Source of the DNA: JAAYCI01 sp031548875 | GTDB taxonomy: Bacteria; Bacillota; Clostridia; Oscillospirales; Ruminococcaceae | Assembly (NCBI GenBank): GCA_031548875.1 | Contig: JAVBQQ010000008.1 | Coordinates: 1-64,000, forward strand | Direction of reading: 5' to 3' | DNA length: 64,000 bases | Part shown: positions 59,634 to 64,000 of the stretch, one piece after another | Numbering within the stretch: the stretch's first letter is position 1 | Layout: every line of letters starts with the position of its first letter | Made by a program: the position numbers and the translations under genes | The notes under the pieces: generated by a model | Told to the model about the DNA's origin: nothing | Seen by the model: only the letters and a program-made list of their open reading frames with translations | Databases searched by the model: none

Positions 59634-60707
59634 CTATTTGAGGAACTTTTTGATCGCCCGTTCCGCCACACGCCCGGCGCCCCTGCCAGCAGGCAGCAGG
59701 ACGAACTGTTTGTCTGCCACCACCTCGGTGAGACAACCGGCCAACCATTCGCTGTCCACAAGTGTGGTACAGGGCATGTCCGTTGCCGCATCTGTTGCGG
59801 CAACTGCCGCCGCAAAGGCTGCAATCGTATCCTCATCCGGCGCAGCCGGGAAGTTGGTGCGGTACCGCACCTGCCCATCCACCACAGAAAAGACAGAAAA
59901 GGCCTTCTCCCGGTGCGGGCGGATCAAGACCAGGGCCGCACCCTGCTCGGGCAGGTGGGACCACCGGCGGCTCTTGTGTTGCAGCCGCTGTAAGCCCTCC
60001 AGCAGTTCCTTGCAGGCGGCGGCCCGCTCAAACTCAAGCGCCTCGGCAGCTTGCGTCATCTCTTGCCGGAGCGCCCGCACGCGCGGCACCTTCTTGCCGG
60101 CAAAGAACTGCTGTACTTCGGCCAAAGCGGCGGCATACAATGCCTCATCCGGTTCCCGGCTACAGGGGGCCATGCAGCCGGTCAGGGTATGATAGAGGCA
60201 GGGACCCTTGGCCTTGGCAAAGCTGCGCTGTCCGCACTGGGGCAGCCCCCACACCCTGCCCAGCAGGGCGAGGGCCTGCTTCACATCCTCCTCGTTGGTG
60301 AAGAAGTCATAGTAGACGGCGCCATCGTCGCTGGAGACATCGCTCACGCTCAGCGTCGCATAGGGCCTCCCGGCGGCGATGCGCAGGTAGGGCCGCCGCT
60401 TGTCCGGCTTCATCTGGGAGTTGAACCAGGGCTTGTGCTGCTTGATGAGCCGGTATTCGAGCAGCAGGGCGTCCAGCTCGGTATCGGTGACCCGGTATTC
60501 TACATCCACGATCCGGGGCACGAGCTCCGCGGTCCGCTCCTCTTCGGCGGCTGCCTTGGTGAAATAGCTCTTCACCCGGCTGCGTAGGTTCTTGGCCTTG
60601 CCCACATAGATGATGTACCCATACTTGTCTGTGAACAGGTAGCACCCGGGCAGGTCGGGCGCTGCCTTCACTTTCTCCTGCAGCGGCGTGTGTTGTATCT
60701 CTCCCAC
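59634..60707 (-). CDS. UvrC/Cho-like GIY-YIG endonuclease
   Basis: This 357-residue protein matches the N-terminal half of UvrC. GIY-YIG nuclease: LPGCYLFTDKYGYIIYVGKAKNLRSRVKSYF, with the catalytic Tyr/Arg and a Glu in TELDALLLEYRLIKQHKPWFN. Cys-rich CGQRS...CLYHTLTGCMAPC follows, then a UVR-like helical pair (ALRQEMTQAAEALEFERAAACKELLEGL). The C-terminal RNase-H-like domain of true UvrC is largely missing, as in Cho. It would cut 3' of DNA lesions. GTG start 2 bases after the S24 repressor stop, so they form an operon. Confidence 0.9.
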   Translation of the reverse strand: MGEIQHTPLQEKVKAAPDLPGCYLFTDKYGYIIYVGKAKNLRSRVKSYFTKAAAEEERTAELVPRIVDVEYRVTDTELDALLLEYRLIKQHKPWFNSQMKPDKRRPYLRIAAGRPYATLSVSDVSSDDGAVYYDFFTNEEDVKQALALLGRVWGLPQCGQRSFAKAKGPCLYHTLTGCMAPCSREPDEALYAAALAEVQQFFAGKKVPRVRALRQEMTQAAEALEFERAAACKELLEGLQRLQHKSRRWSHLPEQGAALVLIRPHREKAFSVFSVVDGQVRYRTNFPAAPDEDTIAAFAAAVAATDAATDMPCTTLVDSEWLAGCLTEVVADKQFVLLPAGRGAGRVAERAIKKFLK

Positions 60708-60709
60708 GG

Positions 60710-61384
60710 CTATCCCACCACTCTGCCGAATACGCGCAGATCACTCGAGCCGGTCACGTCAATCGGCGCATACGCCCTGTTGAGGGAGACCAGCAAGACA
60801 CCAGCATCGTCCTGCACGAACTTCTTGATGTAGGCCTCCCAGTCGTGGTAGAAGACTCCGAACTCCCCGCTCTCGATGGTGGGCTGCTCGTGTACCCACA
60901 CCACCTGGCCGTCCGCAAAGCGGGGCACCATGCTGTCGCCGCGCACCCGCACGCCGAAGTCGGCAGAGAGGGGAACGGTGGCATCCACCTCGATCCGCTC
61001 GTAGTCGTCGTTGTCCAGCAACTGCCCGGTACCGGCCGAGACGGGGATCTCATACAGCGGCAGCGTGCGCAGGGGGACGGTCACCAGCGCCTCGGCATAC
61101 CGGCCGCACTCCTTCAGTAGCGCCTCATACTCCCGCAGCTTGCGCAGGCCTTCCGCATTGAGGCCCGCCCTGCCCAGGAAGGCCGCGCGCACGTCGTCCA
61201 CATGGTACAGCTCGCACAGGGAGAGCAGCTGCTCCGCGTTGAGCATCGCATCGCCCCGCTCCCAGGCGGAGACCGCTTTCGACTTCGTGGGTTTGTAGGC
61301 AGTACTCATCCACTCGGCCACCTCGATCTGGGAAAGGCCGCTCTCCTCGCGCAGCGCGCGCAGGGTTAATCCAATCGGTCGCAT
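60710..61384 (-). CDS. XRE-S24 repressor (LexA/CI-like, self-cleaving)
   Basis: This 224-residue protein has an N-terminal XRE helix-turn-helix (LTLRALREESGLSQIEVAEWM...KAVSAWERGD). The C-terminal S24 peptidase has cleavage pair Ala-Gly in PVSAGTG, nucleophile Ser in VRGDSMVP and Lys in AYIKKFV. So it should inactivate itself when RecA is activated. The ATG at 61384 (GAGGTG upstream) is preferred to the GTG at 61393. It probably represses its own operon and the divergent polymerase gene. Confidence 0.92.
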   Translation of the reverse strand: MRPIGLTLRALREESGLSQIEVAEWMSTAYKPTKSKAVSAWERGDAMLNAEQLLSLCELYHVDDVRAAFLGRAGLNAEGLRKLREYEALLKECGRYAEALVTVPLRTLPLYEIPVSAGTGQLLDNDDYERIEVDATVPLSADFGVRVRGDSMVPRFADGQVVWVHEQPTIESGEFGVFYHDWEAYIKKFVQDDAGVLLVSLNRAYAPIDVTGSSDLRVFGRVVG

Positions 61385-61437
61385 CTCGCTCACCTCAAAG
61401 TGTCAAAGCCGGAATATGGGCTATTTCTCTGTATCCC

Positions 61438-61466
61438 AGTGTACCCTGCAGGACAGCGGATTGCAA
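61438..61466 (-). promoter_or_regulatory. Promoter of the S24 repressor/Cho-like operon
   Basis: Reading leftward, TTGCAA (61461-61466), exactly 17 bases, TACACT (61438-61443). Confidence 0.7.
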
Positions 61467-61478
61467 GTCGTGAATCTT

Positions 61479-61497
61479 GTGAAATCGGAAATTTCAC
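61479..61497. promoter_or_regulatory. Candidate S24-repressor operator between divergent promoters
   Basis: GTGAAAT-CGGAA-ATTTCAC, perfect 7-bp arms. It abuts the -35 box of the polymerase promoter and lies 12 bases upstream of the repressor -35, so one site could control both. A second dyad, TCCGTC-GAA-GACGGA (61505-61519), lies in the polymerase promoter spacer. Confidence 0.5.
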
Positions 61498-61527
61498 TTG
61501 ACTTTCCGTCGAAGACGGACTTAGTAT
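61498..61527 (+). promoter_or_regulatory. Promoter of the Y-family polymerase gene
   Basis: TTGACT (61498-61503), 18 bases, TAGTAT (61522-61527). Confidence 0.6.
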
Positions 61528-61563
61528 GGGAATACCATCACATCGCAAAGAAGGTACTGCACC

Positions 61564-62856
61564 ATGTTCCAGACAGACCAGTGGATCATCCACGCCGACG
61601 TCAACGGCCACTTCTGCTATTCGTCGCTCCTCTATTTCCCCGAACTGCTGGACGACCCGGTGGTGATCGGGGGGAGCGAAGAGAAACGGCACGGCATCGT
61701 TCTGTCCAAGAACCAGCCGGCCAAGAAGTACAAGATCCAGACGGGCAGTTCGCTGCACCAGGCGCGCCAGCTCTGCCCGGCGCTCAAGTCGCTGCCGCCC
61801 GTCTATCCGCTCTACGACCGCACCTCCAAGGATTTCTACGGCTTCATGGACCGGTTCACCGACATCTCCGCGCCGTTCGGCTGCGACGGCAAGAGCATCG
61901 AGGTGACCGGCACCGCCCACCTGTATGACGGCGGCGCCCATTCCATCCGCGGGGTGGAGGCCATCGTGCGGGAACTGCACGAGCGGTTCCCCAGGGAGTA
62001 CGGCCTCCACCTGAGCATCGGCATCTCCTGGAACTTCTCCTTTGCCAAGATGGCTTGCGACACCGCCGGGCCGAACGGGGTCAAGTGGATTGTGCGAGAG
62101 TGCCCGGAGGACACCAGTTGGCAGAGCCAGGTGTACGCCATGCCGGTGGAGGAGATTCTGTATATCGGGGACGCCACGAAAAAGAAGCTGTGGAACAAAG
62201 GGGTGCGCACGATCGGCGACCTCGTCTCCTGCGGACCGGCGGTGCTGGAGAGCTGGTTCGGCAAGGTAGGGCTTGAGCATTACATCCGCGCCTGCGGCAT
62301 GGACACCACGCCCCTCGTGGACATCGACGGCGGGCCACCCATGCGCTCGATTGGCAACGGCAGCACGACACCCTATGACATGACCCGGGAGGAGCAGGTG
62401 CACAATATGGCCCATGTGCTGGCCTCTTCGGTCTGCCAGCGGATGCGGGCTCACAAGGTGATCCCGCGCACCGTGGAGGTGGCTGTCACCTATTCGCTGA
62501 ACGGCGACCTCAAATACGCCTCTTTCCAGTGCCCCATGCCCGTGCCCTCCAGCCTGGACGCGGAGTTTGCGGGCGTATCGCTGGAGCTGTTCTTCAAGAA
62601 GTTCAACATGAAATACCCCATCCGCAAGCTGACCCTGCGGGGGAAGGACCTGATGTTCAACACGAGCGTCTACCAGACGACGCTCGAATACAACGCGGAA
62701 AGGCGTGAGAAGGCGATGACCCTGGCCGACTGCAAGGATGAGATCAACGGACGGTGGAAGCGCATCGTCAAGCGGGGCGTGGAGCTGGCCGACCCGCTGT
62801 TGACCGGCCTGGGCAGCAAGCCCAACCAGCAGTTCGCGCCGGCCGGGTGGTATTGA
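61564..62856 (+). CDS. Y-family DNA polymerase-like protein (UmuC/DinB superfamily) with altered catalytic motif
   Basis: This 430-residue protein has the Y-family layout: IIHADVNGHFCYSS (first catalytic Asp12), palm, helix-hairpin-helix (VEEILYIGDATKKKLWNKGVRTIGDLV), and a little-finger-like C-terminal part. The second catalytic pair, normally SIDE, is GCDGK: Asp108 stays but Glu is Gly109. So catalysis may be weak or lost, as in ImuB-type accessory polymerases. It is divergent from a LexA-like repressor, so damage-induced. GAAGG lies before the ATG. A small gene follows 10 bases on. Confidence 0.88.
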   Translation: MFQTDQWIIHADVNGHFCYSSLLYFPELLDDPVVIGGSEEKRHGIVLSKNQPAKKYKIQTGSSLHQARQLCPALKSLPPVYPLYDRTSKDFYGFMDRFTDISAPFGCDGKSIEVTGTAHLYDGGAHSIRGVEAIVRELHERFPREYGLHLSIGISWNFSFAKMACDTAGPNGVKWIVRECPEDTSWQSQVYAMPVEEILYIGDATKKKLWNKGVRTIGDLVSCGPAVLESWFGKVGLEHYIRACGMDTTPLVDIDGGPPMRSIGNGSTTPYDMTREEQVHNMAHVLASSVCQRMRAHKVIPRTVEVAVTYSLNGDLKYASFQCPMPVPSSLDAEFAGVSLELFFKKFNMKYPIRKLTLRGKDLMFNTSVYQTTLEYNAERREKAMTLADCKDEINGRWKRIVKRGVELADPLLTGLGSKPNQQFAPAGWY

Positions 62857-62866
62857 GGGCCCTGCC

Positions 62867-63226
62867 ATGGACAAGTATGTGAAGGTGCCCATCTTCCCGG
62901 TCACCAAGTACATGACCGCACACGAGAGAAACGAAATACCGGCTCCCATGAAGCCGGTATCGTTCGGGTTTGGCAATGACGCGGTCACGGTGGATGCGGT
63001 CCTGGACTGCGACCGCGGGGTCTCCCGCAAGGTGGGCGGCAGGGGCTTCCGGTTCACCTGCCGAGTCAGCTGGAAGAGCTACGGGAAGCTGCGCAGCAAG
63101 GTGAGCGTCATCTGGTTTGACGACTTCCTGCAGGAGTGGTTCGTGGAGGTGCCGGAGGCAAAAGTGCCGGTGGATTGGGATACGGCCACGCAGATACGGG
63201 ACATTGATGAGCATTATGGGGAGTAG
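62867..63226 (+). CDS. Small protein downstream of the Y-family polymerase
   Basis: This 119-residue protein is encoded 10 bases after the polymerase and so is co-transcribed and damage-induced. It is rich in beta-type segments (VSFGFGNDAVTVDAVLDC, GFRFTCRVSWKSYGKLRSKVSVIWFDDF). It occupies the place that YolD-like proteins have beside uvrX-type polymerases in Bacillus, but I see no clear YolD motif. A partner or clamp-adaptor role is inference. It ends with TAG. Confidence 0.75.
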   Translation: MDKYVKVPIFPVTKYMTAHERNEIPAPMKPVSFGFGNDAVTVDAVLDCDRGVSRKVGGRGFRFTCRVSWKSYGKLRSKVSVIWFDDFLQEWFVEVPEAKVPVDWDTATQIRDIDEHYGE

Positions 63227-63268
63227 CAAATGAAGGGAAATGCTGGCAAAATATTTCCGAAGATAGAG

Positions 63269-64000
63269 TCACCTCTTGTCAGCGCCCATCAGATCTTGGT
63301 AACAGAATTCGCGCACGGATTCTTTGCCTTCCAAGATACGCAACGCACCATGCGCCAGCGACTCCATCTCATTTTCTCCGGGGTAGACACGCACAGGTGC
63401 CAAAAATTCCACCCGCTGACACACCATGCCCACTAGCGTTTGTGAGTGCGCCATGCCTCCGGTGAGCAATATGGCATCCACCCGGCCACTCGCTGCGGCA
63501 GCCAGCTCTCCTATCGCCTTGGTCACCTGGTAGGCCAGCGCCTGCAGAACCAGCTGTGCTTCCTCGTCACCGGCAGCCATACGCGCGTCAACCTCGCGGG
63601 CGTCGTTGGTGCCCAGCAGCGATTTGAACCCTGACCCGCCGCGCAGCAACTTGATCTGTTCTTTGAGCGTGAGCGTCTTCTGGTCGAGGTACTTCACCAG
63701 TTCGATAGTTTGCAGCCGTCCGGCCCTCTCGGGTGAGAAGGGACCCTCGTCGTCGCGCACGATGTCCACCATACGTCCTTGCTTGTGCAGAGACAAAGAA
63801 ATACCACCGCCCAAGTGCACAACAATCACGTCAAGCTCACTGTATGTGCGGCACGATTCCTCAGCGTACCTGTGCGCCACCGCCCGCGAGTTCAGCGCGT
63901 GTACCATCGAGACGCGGGGCACCTCCCGCAGGCCGGTGAGGCGCGCGAGAGGTTCCATCTCGTCGGTGGAAACGGCATCGTAGATGTAGGCATGGGGAAT
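63269..64000 (-). CDS. buk: Butyrate kinase, C-terminal part (5' end outside the window)
   Basis: The 243 visible residues continue unbroken to the window edge. They match the ASKHA-fold butyrate/acetate kinase family: YDAVSTDEMEPLARLTGL, VHALNSRAVAHRYAEE, IVVHLGGGISLSLH, VRDDEGPFSPERAG and LLTGGMAHS. The enzyme makes butyrate and ATP from butyryl phosphate, the last step of the pathway in this window. Phosphotransbutyrylase would be expected next to it, beyond the edge. Confidence 0.93.
   Translation of the reverse strand: MPHAYIYDAVSTDEMEPLARLTGLREVPRVSMVHALNSRAVAHRYAEESCRTYSELDVIVVHLGGGISLSLHKQGRMVDIVRDDEGPFSPERAGRLQTIELVKYLDQKTLTLKEQIKLLRGGSGFKSLLGTNDAREVDARMAAGDEEAQLVLQALAYQVTKAIGELAAAASGRVDAILLTGGMAHSQTLVGMVCQRVEFLAPVRVYPGENEMESLAHGALRILEGKESVREFCYQDLMGADKR

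Noticed and set aside
58670..63268. Attachment-site repeats bounding the DNA-damage cassette
   Set aside because: No second copy of the tRNA-Leu 3' end was seen downstream before the butyrate kinase gene, so integration at the tRNA is not supported.

Overview
This is about 64 kb of GC-rich DNA from a fermentative, butyrate-forming bacterium. It looks like a high-GC clostridial Firmicute (Oscillospiraceae-like). The evidence is AGGAGG-type ribosome sites, TTGACA/TATAAT promoters with intrinsic terminators, tRNAs with encoded CCA, a type II pyruvate kinase with a C-terminal swivel domain, Bcd-EtfAB chemistry, and 4-hydroxybutyryl-CoA dehydratase. Species placement is inference only.

Region by region: 0.1-3.5 kb holds a transporter end with a one-helix companion, a metal-exporting P1B ATPase with a separate HMA protein, and a nitroreductase. 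3.6-11.4 kb holds pyk, a deoB gene broken by an in-frame TAG, a small membrane peptide, an ABC exporter, a GNAT, a YdcF-like protein and a transglutaminase-like lipoprotein. 10.4-11.9 kb carries tRNA-Trp, tRNA-Asp and tRNA-Thr. 12-15.8 kb holds a PadR/HAAS/DUF4097 operon, a glutathione peroxidase and a MarR regulator. 15.9-26 kb is the butyrate island: etfA, etfB and acyl-CoA dehydrogenase; hbd, crt and thlA; then 4-hydroxybutyrate CoA-transferase, a small CGGCN protein and 4-hydroxybutyryl-CoA dehydratase. 26-32.3 kb is a 2-oxoacid (pyruvate/acetoin-type) dehydrogenase operon led by 4-hydroxybutyrate dehydrogenase. 32.6-41 kb is a sigma-54 module: an AcoR-type enhancer-binding protein, an MBL protein, an operon of M24 protein, hydroxyacid dehydrogenase and two nearly identical cupins, and rpoN. 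41-46.2 kb is a Liv-type ABC importer. 46.9-58.4 kb is a B12 region: riboswitch, btuFCD, cobU, a TIM-barrel protein, cobT, cobS, cobC, and a B12-dependent methionine synthase with a separate activation-domain protein. 58.6-63.2 kb has tRNA-Leu followed by a DNA-damage cassette (SRAP, UvrC/Cho-like nuclease, S24 repressor, Y-family polymerase, small partner). A 5'-truncated butyrate kinase closes the window.

How the genes work together: succinate semialdehyde is reduced to 4-hydroxybutyrate (4hbD), activated (abfT) and dehydrated to crotonyl-CoA (abfD). Acetyl-CoA, which the 2-oxoacid dehydrogenase would supply if its substrate is pyruvate or acetoin, reaches the same intermediate through ThlA-Hbd-Crt. 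Acyl-CoA dehydrogenase/EtfAB and butyrate kinase finish the path. I find two exact sigma-54 promoters (GG-N10-GC), before 4hbD and before the M24 operon. Three pairs of a shared upstream motif (TGTGnC-N5-GnCAnn) lie near those promoters and the activator gene. The M24/dehydrogenase/cupin operon is the best candidate for an undescribed pathway.

Other points of note: three genes within 10 kb carry an in-frame TAG although at least ten genes here end in TAG; the SRAP gene appears to start at AUC; and the Y-family polymerase has lost a catalytic Glu. I saw no IS element, CRISPR array, rRNA or replication origin.
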